Of a DNA stretch of 64,000 nt, positions 45,041 through 53,965 are shown in pieces; position 1 is the stretch's first letter, and each line of letters starts with the position of its first letter. The notes under the pieces were generated by a model. That model saw only the letters and a list, made by a program, of their open reading frames with translations, made no database searches and was not told the DNA's origin. The translations under genes were made by a program, and so were the position numbers. Source of the DNA: an uncultured Sphingomonas sp. (GTDB lineage: Bacteria; Pseudomonadota; Alphaproteobacteria; Sphingomonadales; Sphingomonadaceae); contig NZ_CAJXWX010000010.1 of the NCBI RefSeq assembly GCF_913062585.1, positions 1 to 64,000 of the forward strand. The letters are read 5' to 3'.

Positions 45041-45161
45041 GCCCCGACTATAGGGATCACGGCCGCACCTCGCCATGCTTGAAATCATGGCGCATTCGGC
45101 CCCATGAACGCGCCTCGAAGGCCCGGCACTCCGCCGGGAGGTTTCCTGCAGGATGAGCATC

Positions 45162-45641
45162 ATGACGATCAAGGTCGGCGACCGCCTCCCCAACACCACG
45201 CTGGTCAAGGTAACGCCCGAAGGGCCCGAACAGGTGACGACGACGGATTTCTTCGCCGGCAAGCGCGTCGCGCTGTTCGCGGTGCCGGGTGCCTTCACCC
45301 CCACCTGCTCGGCCCAGCACCTGCCCGGCTTCATCGCGCAGGCCGATGCGTTGAAGGCCAAGGGCGTGGACGAGATCGCCTGCACCTCGGTCAACGACGC
45401 CTTCGTCATGAAGGCCTGGGGCCAGACCAACGCCGCAAGCGCGATCACCATGCTGGCGGACGGCAATGCCGACTTCGCCAAGGCGATCGACCTGACGATG
45501 GACGGGTCGAAATTCGGCATGGGCACGCGCAGCCAGCGCTACACGATGCTGGTCAACGACGGCGTGGTCGAACAGCTGTTCGTCGAGGCCCCCGGCGAGT
45601 TCAAGGTAAGCTCGGCCGAGCATCTGCTCGAAGCCCTCTGA
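45162..45641 (+). CDS. peroxiredoxin, Prx5 type
   Basis: A 159-residue thiol peroxidase with the peroxidatic cysteine in VPGAFTPTCSAQHLPGF and a C-terminal Prx5-type core (MLVNDGVVEQLFVE). Members reduce organic and hydrogen peroxides using glutathione/glutaredoxin or thioredoxin. ATG 45162 (MTIKVGDRLPN) fits relatives and has AGGA eight bases before it; ATG 45153 would add three residues. Confidence 0.92.
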   Translation: MTIKVGDRLPNTTLVKVTPEGPEQVTTTDFFAGKRVALFAVPGAFTPTCSAQHLPGFIAQADALKAKGVDEIACTSVNDAFVMKAWGQTNAASAITMLADGNADFAKAIDLTMDGSKFGMGTRSQRYTMLVNDGVVEQLFVEAPGEFKVSSAEHLLEAL

Positions 45642-45741
45642 TCCGGCGAAACGCAGGCCCCAACGGATCGGGGGTGGAACAGTGCTGGCCGGCGCGACGT
45701 TTTTGCGACGTACACGTGAAGGCACGAAAGGAGTACCGGCC

Positions 45742-45963
45742 ATGACCACCTATGTCCCCCCCGAGAAGCAGACGGCGACGGCCAAGAGCTTCACCGAAAA
45801 GGCGCAGGGCGCGGCCAAGGTCGCTGGCGACAAGGTCAAGGAACACCCCTACGCCGCCGCCGGGATCGCAGCCGGCGTCGCAGCGGCGGTCGCGGGTGCC
45901 GCGTTCGGCGCATCGAAGCTGCGCGGCACGTCCGATGACGAGAATTCGTCGCAGGGCGCCTGA
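45742..45963 (+). CDS. small membrane-associated protein, DUF883-like
   Basis: A 73-residue protein with an amphipathic, lysine/alanine-rich N-terminal half (KSFTEKAQGAAKVAGDKVKE), the HPYAAAGIAAGVAAAVAGAAFG hydrophobic segment and an acidic tail. Short helix plus one glycine/alanine-rich membrane segment after a KEHP turn resembles the ElaB/YqjD/DUF883 ribosome-associated membrane proteins, though it is shorter. AAAGGAG lies about ten bases before the ATG. Confidence 0.7.
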   Translation: MTTYVPPEKQTATAKSFTEKAQGAAKVAGDKVKEHPYAAAGIAAGVAAAVAGAAFGASKLRGTSDDENSSQGA

Positions 45964-45984
45964 GCGAGCACAATCTGGAGGGCT

Positions 45985-46107
45985 TGCCCCTCCACCATCC
46001 TGTGGATGGTCCCCCTCCCCAAGCCGAGCTCGGGGAGGAATTGGGGAATAGATCGCGCGTACCCCATCCCATCGCCCGTTCAGCCTGAGCGAAGTCGAAG
46101 GCCACGG
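45985..46107. repeat. family A half-repeat followed by a family C copy
   Basis: CCCCTCCACCATCCTGTGGA with CCCCAAGCCGAGCTCGGGG is the right-hand half of the family A block (about 45985-46040). The family C element CGTTCAGCCTGAGCGAAGTC begins at 46077. Confidence 0.7.
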
Positions 46108-46198
46108 GATTGATTTTCTACCCAGTCCGAGCGGCGGCGCTCGCTGCGCTGCAACGCTCCGGCTTGCCAGGGCCGCCAACCCGGCTAAGCTCCCGGCG

Positions 46199-47635
46199 AT
46201 GACTCACGCTGTTTCCATCGTCGAAGAGCTCGACCGCCTCTACACCGCCTCCGTCACGCGTCTGAAGGATGCGCTGACCCTCTATCTGCGCGATGGCACC
46301 GCGCCCACGCTCGAAGATCGCGCGCATGGCTGTTTCGCCTATCCCGAAATCCGCCTGATCTTTCGCGGTGACGGGGGACGCCCGACTCCGATGCGCTCCT
46401 TCGGCCGCCTGGTGTCGCCCGGCGACTATCGGATCAGCGTCACCAAGCCCGCTTTGTTCAAGGACTATCTGGTCGAACAGCTGACCCTGCTGATCGAGGA
46501 TTATGACGTCACCGTCGAGGCGGTGGCGGGGCGGCAGGAAATCCCCTTCCCCTATGTGCTCGACCCCGGTCACGCGCTGAGCCTGGACACGGTGTCGGCG
46601 GCCGAGCTAGCGCGGTTCTTCCCGGCGACCGAGTTGGCGCATATCGGCGACGAGATTGCCGACGGGCTGTGGATGACGGCCGACGGCAACCGGCCGCTGG
46701 CGCTGTTCGACGGGTTGCGCACCGATTTTTCGCTCGCCCGTCTGCGCCACTATACCGGCACGCCGCCCGAGCATTGCCAGCGCTTCGTGCTGTTCACCAA
46801 CTATCACCGCTATGTCGACGAGTTCGTCCGCTGGGGCGCGTCGCAGCTGGGGGACGGCTCGCGCTTCACGGCCCTGTCGGGCGCGGGCGGCATCGTGATC
46901 GAGCGGCCGGAGGATGTCGACAAGATCGTCACCGACAGCGCGTGGCGGCGGCACCAGATGCCCGCCTATCACCTGGTCGCAAAGGATGGCACCGGCATCA
47001 CGCTCGTCAATATCGGCGTCGGCCCGTCCAATGCCAAGACGATCTGCGATCACCTGGCGGTCATGCGGCCCGAGGCGTGGCTGATGATCGGGCATTGCGG
47101 CGGGCTTCGTCCCAGCCAGCGGATCGGCGACTATGTGCTGGCGCACGCCTATCTGCGCGACGACCATGTGCTCGACGATGTGCTGCCGCCCGAAATCCCC
47201 GTGCCTGCCATCGCCGAGGTGCAGGTCGCGCTCGCCAAGGCGGCCGAGATCGTCTCGGGCCAGTCGGGCGACGAGCTGAAGCGCCGCCTGCGCACCGGCA
47301 CGATCGTCACCACCGACGACCGCAACTGGGAGCTGCGCTATTCCAAATCGGCGCTGCGTTTCTCACTCAGCCGCGCGGTCGGCATCGACATGGAATCGGC
47401 AACGATCGCGGCCCAGGGCTATCGCTTCCGCGTCCCGTACGGGACTTTGCTCTGCGTGTCGGACAAGCCGCTCCACGGCGAGCTGAAGCTGCCGGGCCAG
47501 GCCAATCGCTTCTATGAGCGCGCGATCAGCGAGCATATGCGGATCGGCATCGAGACGTGCGAGCAGCTGCGTCGCGAGGGCAACAAGCTGCACAGCCGCA
47601 AGCTGCGCGCGTTCAACGAGCCGCCCTTCCGCTGA
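46199..47635 (+). CDS. amn: AMP nucleosidase
   Basis: Cleaves AMP to adenine and ribose-5-phosphate, controlling adenylate pools. The 478-residue protein has the AMP-nucleosidase N-terminal domain (YPEIRLIFRGDGG, then SFGRLVSPGDYRISVTKP) and a phosphorylase-like catalytic domain with NIGVGPSNAKTI, GHCGGLRPSQRIGDYVLAHAY and the catalytic DMESATIAAQGYRFRVPYGTLLCVSDKP. Length matches the bacterial enzyme. It stands alone. Confidence 0.95.
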   Translation: MTHAVSIVEELDRLYTASVTRLKDALTLYLRDGTAPTLEDRAHGCFAYPEIRLIFRGDGGRPTPMRSFGRLVSPGDYRISVTKPALFKDYLVEQLTLLIEDYDVTVEAVAGRQEIPFPYVLDPGHALSLDTVSAAELARFFPATELAHIGDEIADGLWMTADGNRPLALFDGLRTDFSLARLRHYTGTPPEHCQRFVLFTNYHRYVDEFVRWGASQLGDGSRFTALSGAGGIVIERPEDVDKIVTDSAWRRHQMPAYHLVAKDGTGITLVNIGVGPSNAKTICDHLAVMRPEAWLMIGHCGGLRPSQRIGDYVLAHAYLRDDHVLDDVLPPEIPVPAIAEVQVALAKAAEIVSGQSGDELKRRLRTGTIVTTDDRNWELRYSKSALRFSLSRAVGIDMESATIAAQGYRFRVPYGTLLCVSDKPLHGELKLPGQANRFYERAISEHMRIGIETCEQLRREGNKLHSRKLRAFNEPPFR

Positions 47636-47695
47636 TCGGCAACCGGCGATAGGGTGCGGGCGTTACGGTGACGAACCGAAACAGGGAATTTTGAG

Positions 47696-48148
47696 ATGGT
47701 CGACACCACCGACCCGAAAAAGCCACGCCCGCCCCGCCGCCGCGCCGCCCCCAAGGCGGCGGGAACGCCCACGCCGCGCAAGCGTCCGGTGCCCAAGCCC
47801 ATAGAGCCGCCGGAGGACAAACCCGTCGAGGCGACCGAGGCCAGCCCGACCGAGGAACTCGCCCCCGAAGCGCCGAAGCCCGCCAAGCCCAAGGCCCCGC
47901 CCAAGCCGCGCTCCACCAAGCGAACGGCACCGCGTAAGTCGCCGCCGCGCAAGCCCGCCGCCATCGAACCCGCGCCTGCGCCGGTGCTGGGCAAGCATGG
48001 GCTCGACCGGGTCGGCGGCAAATGGGGCGTGGCATCGATCTTGGGGAGCCTGGCCGCGGCGGCCGGGCTGACGGCGGCGCTGCTGTCGCTTAAGGGGAGC
48101 ACGCCGAAGCGAGACAAGAGCAAAGCCGAGGACAGCAAGAAGGATTGA
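47696..48148 (+). CDS. proline/lysine-rich single-pass protein, unknown function
   Basis: A 150-residue protein. The first 95 residues are a low-complexity Pro/Lys/Ala/Arg tract resembling histone-H1-like tails; then comes KHGLDRVGGKWGVASILGSL and an Ala/Leu-rich hydrophobic segment, followed by a Lys/Asp tail. No conserved domain is recognised. The upper half of the coding bias (codons such as CCC/CCG, AAG) and a GGGAATTTTGAG stretch before the ATG support expression. Confidence 0.65.
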   Translation: MVDTTDPKKPRPPRRRAAPKAAGTPTPRKRPVPKPIEPPEDKPVEATEASPTEELAPEAPKPAKPKAPPKPRSTKRTAPRKSPPRKPAAIEPAPAPVLGKHGLDRVGGKWGVASILGSLAAAAGLTAALLSLKGSTPKRDKSKAEDSKKD

Positions 48149-48159
48149 TCCTCGACCTC

Positions 48160-48397
48160 CGTTCAGCCTGAGCGAAGTCGAAGGCCATGGGGAGGCCCGT
48201 ATGCTTGGCACATATCCGAGCGTGGGCTTCGACTTCGCTCAGCCTGAACGGGCGTTGGGTTAAAAGCCCCTCCACCACCGCTTCGCGGTGGTCCCCCTCC
48301 CCAAGCACAGCTTGGGGAGGATTGGGTGAGGTGCGCAAATCCTCCCCATCTTCGATGGGGAGGGGGACCGCTCGCGAAAGCGAGTGGTGGAGGGGCC
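48160..48397. repeat. cluster of family C and family A repeats
   Basis: Two family C copies in inverted orientation (48160-48189 and 48225-48252) are followed by a double family A block: CCCCTCCACCACCGCTTCGC ... CCAAGCACAGCTTGG, then CCTCCCCATCTTCGATGGGG ... GTGGTGGAGGGG. The whole can fold into several strong hairpins between two convergent genes. Confidence 0.75.
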
Positions 48398-48424
48398 GGC
48401 AACGCCAGCCGCCCCCTCACACCG

Positions 48425-50254
48425 TTACCAACCCTGAGGCTTACCCTTGTTCTGCTGGTCCAGCCACGTCTTCAGCGGCGCAAAATACTCGACCAGCGCC
48501 TTGCCCGACATCTCGCGGCTGCCGGTGAAGACCTGTAGCGCGTCCGGCCAGGGCTTGGACTGGCCCATGGCCAGCATCGCGTTCAGCTTCTCGCCGACCT
48601 TCTTGTTGCCATAGAAGGAACAGCGATGGAGCGGCCCCTTCCACCCGGCCTGGTCGCACGCCGCCTTGTAGAACTGGAACTGCAGCACCCGCGCCAGGAA
48701 ATAGCGCGCATAGGGCACGCCCGCCGGGATATGGTACTTGGCGCCCGGATCGAACTTCGTCTCGTCGCGCGCGACCGGTGGCACCACGCCCTGATATTTC
48801 AGGCGCAGCGCGTCCCAGCCCGCCTGATACTGGCTGGACGGGATCTGGCCCGAGAACACGCCCCAACGCCATTTGTCGATCAGCAGGCCGAAGGGCAGGA
48901 ACGCCACCTTGTCCATCGCCTGGCGCAGGAGCAGGCCGATATCCTTGTCCGCGCTCGGCACGCGTGTCGGGTCGAGCAGGCCGATCTTCACCAGATAATC
49001 GGGCGTGATCGACAGCGCGACGGTATCGCCGATCGCCTCGTGGAAACCGTCATTCGCGCCGTTCTTGTAAAGGAAAGGCTGGTTCTTATAGGCGCGCTGA
49101 TAATAGTTATGGCCCAGCTCGTGATGGATGGTCACGAAGTCGTCGGCATTGACCTTCGTGCACATCTTGATGCGGATATCGTCCAGATTGTCGATGTCCC
49201 AGGCCGAGGCATGGCAGATGACCTCGCGATCGGCTGGCTTCACAATCTGCGAGCGCTGCCAGAAGGTCTGCGGCAGCGGCGCGAAGCCCAGCGACGAGTA
49301 GAAGCCCTCGCCCGTCTTCACCATCCTGATCGGGTCATAGCCCTTGGCCTTCAGCAGATCGCCGGTGTCATAACCGACATCGCCCGCGCCCTTGGGCGCG
49401 ACCAGATCATAGATATTGCCCCATTCCTGCGCCCACATATTGCCGAGCAGGTCGGCGCGGATCGGGCCTGTCTTCGACTGGACGGCATCGCCATATTTTT
49501 CGTTCAGCTTCCAGCGGACATAGGTGTGCAGCGCCTTGTAGAGCGGCTCCAGCTCGCCCCAGATCTTGTCGGTCAGCTGGGCGAACTGCTCGGGGCTCAT
49601 GTCGTAACCCGAACGCCACATCGCGCCCGCATCGGCATAGCCCAGTTCCCGGGCACCCTGATTGGCGAGGCCGGTCATCTGCGCATAATCGGCGCGCATC
49701 GGTGCGCCGACATTGTCGTTCCAGCTGACCCACATCTCCTTCAACTTGGCGGGATCGCGCTCGCTGCCCATCGCGGCCTCGATATCCGATCCGTTGATCG
49801 GCTGGCCGTTCCGCAGCCCCTTGCCCTTGCCATAGGAGGACGACATGCGCGTGGTCAGCATCGACAGCTGCGCCGCCGCGCCCGGCGTGGTCGGCGCAGG
49901 GAGCGTGATGCCGCCGCGCAGCAGGTCCAGCTTGCGCTTTGTGTCATAGGACAGGCCCGGCAGCGCCTGATACCGCGCCGCCTGAAGCCCGTAGCGGACG
50001 GCCAGGTCGGTCATCTCCGCGCCCGAGGCGGCGGCGAGCGCATCGGTATCGTCGGTGATATAGGTCGCGTTGACCCAGGCGACCTGCTGCGCGCCGATGG
50101 ACTTTTCGGCCAGCGTCTTCTCGGCCTCGGCGACAAAGGCATCGGCGGCGGCGACCGTCGCTGGCGGCTGGGTTGCCGGAGCAGCGGTCTGGGCCTGAGC
50201 AGCCCCCGCCAGCACAAAGGCGAGTACGGTGCCGGAAACGGCGGAACGGATCAT
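48425..50254 (-). CDS. M2-family peptidyl-dipeptidase (ACE-like), exported
   Basis: A 609-residue zinc metallopeptidase of family M2. The signal peptide is SAVSGTVLAFVLAGAAQAQ; the zinc motif is HHELGHNYYQRAYK near residue 380, followed by the third ligand in NDGFHEAIGDTVALS. Family blocks MWAQEWGNIYDL and FGLLIDKWRWGVFSGQI are clear. It would release dipeptides from peptide C-termini in the periplasm. Single-domain bacterial length. Confidence 0.93.
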   Translation of the reverse strand: MIRSAVSGTVLAFVLAGAAQAQTAAPATQPPATVAAADAFVAEAEKTLAEKSIGAQQVAWVNATYITDDTDALAAASGAEMTDLAVRYGLQAARYQALPGLSYDTKRKLDLLRGGITLPAPTTPGAAAQLSMLTTRMSSSYGKGKGLRNGQPINGSDIEAAMGSERDPAKLKEMWVSWNDNVGAPMRADYAQMTGLANQGARELGYADAGAMWRSGYDMSPEQFAQLTDKIWGELEPLYKALHTYVRWKLNEKYGDAVQSKTGPIRADLLGNMWAQEWGNIYDLVAPKGAGDVGYDTGDLLKAKGYDPIRMVKTGEGFYSSLGFAPLPQTFWQRSQIVKPADREVICHASAWDIDNLDDIRIKMCTKVNADDFVTIHHELGHNYYQRAYKNQPFLYKNGANDGFHEAIGDTVALSITPDYLVKIGLLDPTRVPSADKDIGLLLRQAMDKVAFLPFGLLIDKWRWGVFSGQIPSSQYQAGWDALRLKYQGVVPPVARDETKFDPGAKYHIPAGVPYARYFLARVLQFQFYKAACDQAGWKGPLHRCSFYGNKKVGEKLNAMLAMGQSKPWPDALQVFTGSREMSGKALVEYFAPLKTWLDQQNKGKPQGW

Positions 50255-50330
50255 GCTATCCCCCTAACATTCTGAAACGCCCTCGAAACGGGGCGGATGG
50301 CGCGCAGTTGCGCGGCTTTGACCGCCGCCG

Positions 50331-51092
50331 TCAAGCGCTCAGGAACTGGACGATCGCCTCGCCCAGCTCAGACTTCGTCACCGCACTCATGTGATTTCCC
50401 GGAATCTCGGCATAACGACCAAGCGGCAAGGCGTCGGCCAGCTCGACCGCCGCGCCATTGTCGAAATCCTCGACGCCCGCCACGACGAGGGCGGGCAGCT
50501 CGAACCCCTGGATCGCGTAAAGCGGCGTGTCGGCGAAGGTCTTCAGAATGTGGAGCAGCGCGACCGGATCGCCGCCGGTGGTCTTCAGGAACGCCTCGGC
50601 CATCCATTCGGGGGTGCCGCGCGGATGCTCGCCCAGGCGCGTCAGGATATTGGTGAAATGCGCGACCCGGCGGTCGGTGTGGAGCAGCCCCTCCAGCCCC
50701 ATGCCCGCGAAGATCGCCTTGCCCGGCTCCGCGCCGGTGGCCAGCATCCGCGACACGGTACGCGCGCCCAGCGAATAGCCGCCCAGGTCGTAATCGGTCA
50801 GCCCGAGATGCTCGACCAGCGCATGGCCGTCACGGGTCAGTGCGTCCTTCGGATAGGCAGCGGGATCATGCGGCTTGCCGCTCTGCCCATGCGCCCGCAG
50901 GTCGGGCATGATGACGCGGTAGCCCTTGGCCGCGATGGCGGCGGCGTGGCCATAGCGGATCCAGTTGGTGTACGCGTCCGAGAAATAGCCATGGATCAGG
51001 ACGAGCGCCCGCCCCTCGCCCATTTCGCGCCACGCGATCGGCGTCCCGTCAAAGCTGTCGAAGAAGCGGGTTTCGGGAGCGGTGTCGGCCAA
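50331..51092 (-). CDS. alpha/beta hydrolase
   Basis: A 253-residue hydrolase with the HGYFSDAYTNW oxyanion region, a modified nucleophile elbow GGYSLGARTV (Ser in GYSLG) and a late GNHMSAV that supplies the histidine. The N-terminal RFFDSFDGTPIAWREMG is typical of epoxide-hydrolase/haloperoxidase-like esterases. Substrate unknown; single gene next to the IS insertion. Confidence 0.85.
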   Translation of the reverse strand: MADTAPETRFFDSFDGTPIAWREMGEGRALVLIHGYFSDAYTNWIRYGHAAAIAAKGYRVIMPDLRAHGQSGKPHDPAAYPKDALTRDGHALVEHLGLTDYDLGGYSLGARTVSRMLATGAEPGKAIFAGMGLEGLLHTDRRVAHFTNILTRLGEHPRGTPEWMAEAFLKTTGGDPVALLHILKTFADTPLYAIQGFELPALVVAGVEDFDNGAAVELADALPLGRYAEIPGNHMSAVTKSELGEAIVQFLSA

Positions 51093-51180
51093 GGGTTCGG
51101 TCTCCGATAGGCAAGCTGTATGTCAGCCTCCTAGTACGGATCGACGGGGAAGTGCACGCGATCATGTCGCTTTAACCCCG

Positions 51181-51268
51181 CTCGCACTGCGCGAAGTCGA
51201 AGTGCACGCCCCGGCCTGACCACAAACGGCACCCCGTGGCCTTCGACGTCGCTCAGGCTGAACGACCG
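51181..51268. repeat. family C repeat copies upstream of the IS
   Basis: GCGCGAAGTCGAAGTGCACG at about 51190 and GGCCTTCGACGTCGCTCAGG at 51238 are inverted family C copies. They lie about 50 bases from the left end of the IS701 element. Confidence 0.6.
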
Positions 51269-51321
51269 TGGAATTCGCTCAATGGAAGCGAAGGCGGCCG
51301 AACGATCATGCCCTGACCTAG

Positions 51322-52731
51322 CATTACAGTTGCGTTTTTGATCGGACATGCGCGCGTCGAGCGGCAGCTTGATGGGCGCGTCGCCAACATGACCATGCGA
51401 TGACGTGACGAGGCTCGAGGCGCCGCTGGGCCAGCCGGATGACGACGCGACGGATTTCCTGGACGGACCAGCGTATCAGGTCCGTGGTTTCGTTCGAGCT
51501 CTTTTTGGGGGCGCGGCATTGGCGCGGGTGCGAATGGCCGCCAGCATCGCGAAGGCCAGCATGACGAGCGAGACGTGCCGGTGCCAGCCATGCCAGGAGC
51601 GGGTTTCGTTGTGGTCGAGGCCGAGTTCATTCTTGGCGGTCTCGAAGCTGTCCTCGATGGCCCAGCGATGCCCTTCCACCCCGACCAGGGTTTCGATGGT
51701 CGTGCCGGCCGGGCTACCTAAGTCGTGAAGAAGGCAAGGTCATCACCCGCAACGTGGCGGCGGATCAACAGCCCTCTGGTCCATGTCCCGACTGCGCCGT
51801 CGACATATTCGTCGGCTTCGAGGTCGGCGAGTTCGAAATAGGCCCAGTCATGAACGCGCTCGCCCTTGGTGCCCTGACCCGCGGACAGACGCTGCCAGGC
51901 AGCAGGATCGAGGTCATTTGCGATCTGCGCGGCGGTGCCCGCGACGACCGGCTTGTCGCCCCACGAGCCAAAGCGATGGTCGCCCTTCACGCCCAGCACA
52001 TAGCCCTTGCCGGCACGGCGCAAGGTCTGCTCGATGTCGCCGACGCCGTAGACCGCATCCGTCGCGACCCAGGCAAACGGCATGTCGGCGGCGATCGCGC
52101 GCTCGATCATTTGCACCGCCAGCGCCGGCTTGGTGGCGAATGCCGTGCCCTCCGGCACATGCGCGGCCGCCAGGCGGGCCGGGTCAGCCGTCCAGCTCTT
52201 GGGCAGGTAAAGCGCCCGGTCAACGAAAGCATGGCCCCTGGTCGAGACATAAGCGGCGAATACGCCGATCTGGCAGTTGGTCACCTTGCCGGCCGACCCA
52301 GTGTACTGGCGCCCCACGCCGCATGACGCCTTGCCCTGTTTCAGGAACCCGGTCTCGTCGATGACCAGCACCGCATCATCGGTGCCAAGATGTTCGACGG
52401 CATAGTCGCGCACGATGTCGCGCAGCGCATCCGCATCCCACCGCCCGCGGCCCAGGATCGCCTGCTGCCGCCATGGCCCGGCATCGCCCGCCGCCTCGGC
52501 GCGCATCCACCCGGTCTTGCGGCGCTCGTCGCCCAGCAATCCATCCAGGAAGCTGTTCGCCGATGCCGCCACACGCGCCTGGCTGAACAAGGGCCGCATC
52601 CGCGCCTTCACCTCGCTCAGCGATGATGCCCAAAGCTCCAGCGTAGCCTCGATCGATGCCCCCGTCACCACGACCTCCCTCGTCATGGTCACCCATTGAT
52701 TCAGAACATAATCAAGAACGCAACTGTAATG
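51322..52731 (-). mobile_element. IS701-family insertion sequence at a CTAG target
   Basis: An element of about 1410 bases. Its ends are 21-base inverted repeats (CATTACAGTTGCGTTTTTGA at the left; the right end differs at one base) and both are flanked by CTAG (51318-51321 and 52732-52735), matching the 4-base target duplication with central TA typical of IS701. It contains one transposase gene on the minus strand, broken by frameshifts. It lies between a hydrolase gene and a LuxR-type gene and interrupts no recognisable gene. Confidence 0.85.
51324..52686 (-). pseudogene. IS701-family transposase, frameshifted
   Basis: The first 320 or so residues are intact: LVIDETGFLKQGKASCGVGRQ (first catalytic Asp), WVATDAVYGVG (second Asp). 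Translation then stops at TAG after LAFFTT (51718-51720); the expected WCPAGTTIETLVG continues in another frame because of two extra bases near 51712-51720. The glutamate block GHRWAIEDSFETAKNELGLDHNE is in that second frame, which ends after a C5A5 run near 51505. The final IRWSVQEIRRVVIRLAQRR and a stop inside the terminal repeat are in a third frame. Unless recoded, no complete transposase is made. Confidence 0.85.
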
Positions 52732-52766
52732 CTAGGCCGGATCGACATTCGGCCATGCCTATTCGT

Positions 52767-52970
52767 CCCTCGCCCCTCTCAGAGGGGAGAGGGTTGCGCA
52801 GACTTGGTCTTTGCGTAGCAAAGGCTTAGTCGGAGCTGGGTGAGGGGTGGGCGCTCGGGGACCGAGCGCGCGAGCCCGCAGGGCTCGCTCAACCCCTCAC
52901 CCAAGCTGCGCTAGCCAGCACGCTGGCAAGCTTCGCTAACCCTCTCCCCTGTCCAGGGGCGAGGGAAAGA
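52767..52970. repeat. family B long palindromic repeat, copy 1
   Basis: A block of about 200 bases with outer arms CCCTCGCCCCTCTCAGAGGG and CCTGTCCAGGGGCGAGGG, inner arms GCTGGGTGAGGGGTG and CCCCTCACCCAAGC, and a central GC hairpin. It is nearly identical to the block at 56315-56516 outside the centre. It fills the space between the IS and the LuxR-type gene. Confidence 0.8.
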
Positions 52971-52996
52971 AGAAGCGTTATGAATGTCGATCGGCC

Positions 52997-53770
52997 CTAG
53001 CCCACATAAATCCCGGCAACCCTCCAATCCCCATTCTCGCGCTCCAGCGTCACCGTTTCGACAACAGGGGCCGAGGTGCCGAAGCGCGTGCTGAACCGCA
53101 CCATCTTATAACCGGCGGGCGGTGCGGGAATGTCGTCCTGGCTCAGCAGCGTCCGTGACACGACCGGACCCAGTGGCGTCCGCACCTTTTCGGAGGTCGC
53201 GGCCCAGACCTGCTCGGTGTTGAGCTTGCGGAAGCTGTTCGTGGTCAGGCGATAGCTGTCGGCCCAGCGGCCTTGGTCGATGAATTGCACGAAACGCTGC
53301 GCCGCCTCGACCACCGCTGGATCGGTGGCCGCCGATGGGGCCGCTTGCGGCGGTGCGGCGGTCATATGGGTCAGGCCGCCAAGCGCGAGCAGGCCAAGGA
53401 CGAGGGTCATGAGTGTCGCTCCGATGATGATCCGGGGGCGGCGGATGCCGGCCTCCACGCCGACGACCGGCGCCGGGCCTTCATCCGTCATCGGCCAGGG
53501 CCGGTCGTCCCCGATCCTTGTGTCCCCCAGATATTCGGGGGGCGGCAGCGGCGTTTCCCCCTCCACCGCCAGCAGCATGCGTGCCGCCTCGCGGCTGCTC
53601 GACACGGCCAGCTTGCGACGGGCATCGCGGAGACGTTCGTTGATCGTGTGGACCGACAGGTTCAGCTCGCGCGCGATCGACTTGGCGTCGTGCCCCCGCA
53701 CAATCAGGCGCAGCGTCTGCTTCTCCCGGTCGGTCAGCGCGCCGACACCCGCTTTGGCCTGCATGGTCAT
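52997..53770 (-). CDS. LuxR-type HTH membrane regulator with DUF4019 domain
   Basis: A 257-residue protein from ATG 53770. Residues 8-70 form a LuxR/GerE helix-turn-helix (LTDREKQTLRLIVRGHDAKS, ELNLSVHTINERLRDARRKL). A proline-rich linker leads to one transmembrane helix (RIIIGATLMTLVLGLLALGG, about 115-135) and a periplasmic DUF4019 domain (FVQFIDQGRWADSYRLTT, then DWRVAGIYV). The DNA-binding part would be cytoplasmic and the DUF4019 part outside, suggesting one-step signal transduction across the membrane like ToxR, but with a LuxR domain. Target genes are unknown. Confidence 0.85.
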   Translation of the reverse strand: MTMQAKAGVGALTDREKQTLRLIVRGHDAKSIARELNLSVHTINERLRDARRKLAVSSSREAARMLLAVEGETPLPPPEYLGDTRIGDDRPWPMTDEGPAPVVGVEAGIRRPRIIIGATLMTLVLGLLALGGLTHMTAAPPQAAPSAATDPAVVEAAQRFVQFIDQGRWADSYRLTTNSFRKLNTEQVWAATSEKVRTPLGPVVSRTLLSQDDIPAPPAGYKMVRFSTRFGTSAPVVETVTLERENGDWRVAGIYVG

Positions 53771-53965
53771 GGCGCCGACTATGCCGGAGCGACGATGATC
53801 GGCCACCCTCAAATAATTGTACCTCCCTGTCTGTGCGGATCACCGAGCCGCCCTGAGTCCCGGTGTCACCAGTCCTCCACAAAATGGCGGGAATCCGTGC
53901 TTTTTTCTGATCGTGCATGGGCCACCGACATGGACAAAAGGGGTACAAGCAGTTAGCCGCCGCCC

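Noticed and set aside
48266..48397. Rho-independent terminator between 47696-48148 and the M2 peptidase
   Set aside because: The hairpins belong to the dispersed family A repeat and have no T-tract, so they were listed as repeats only.
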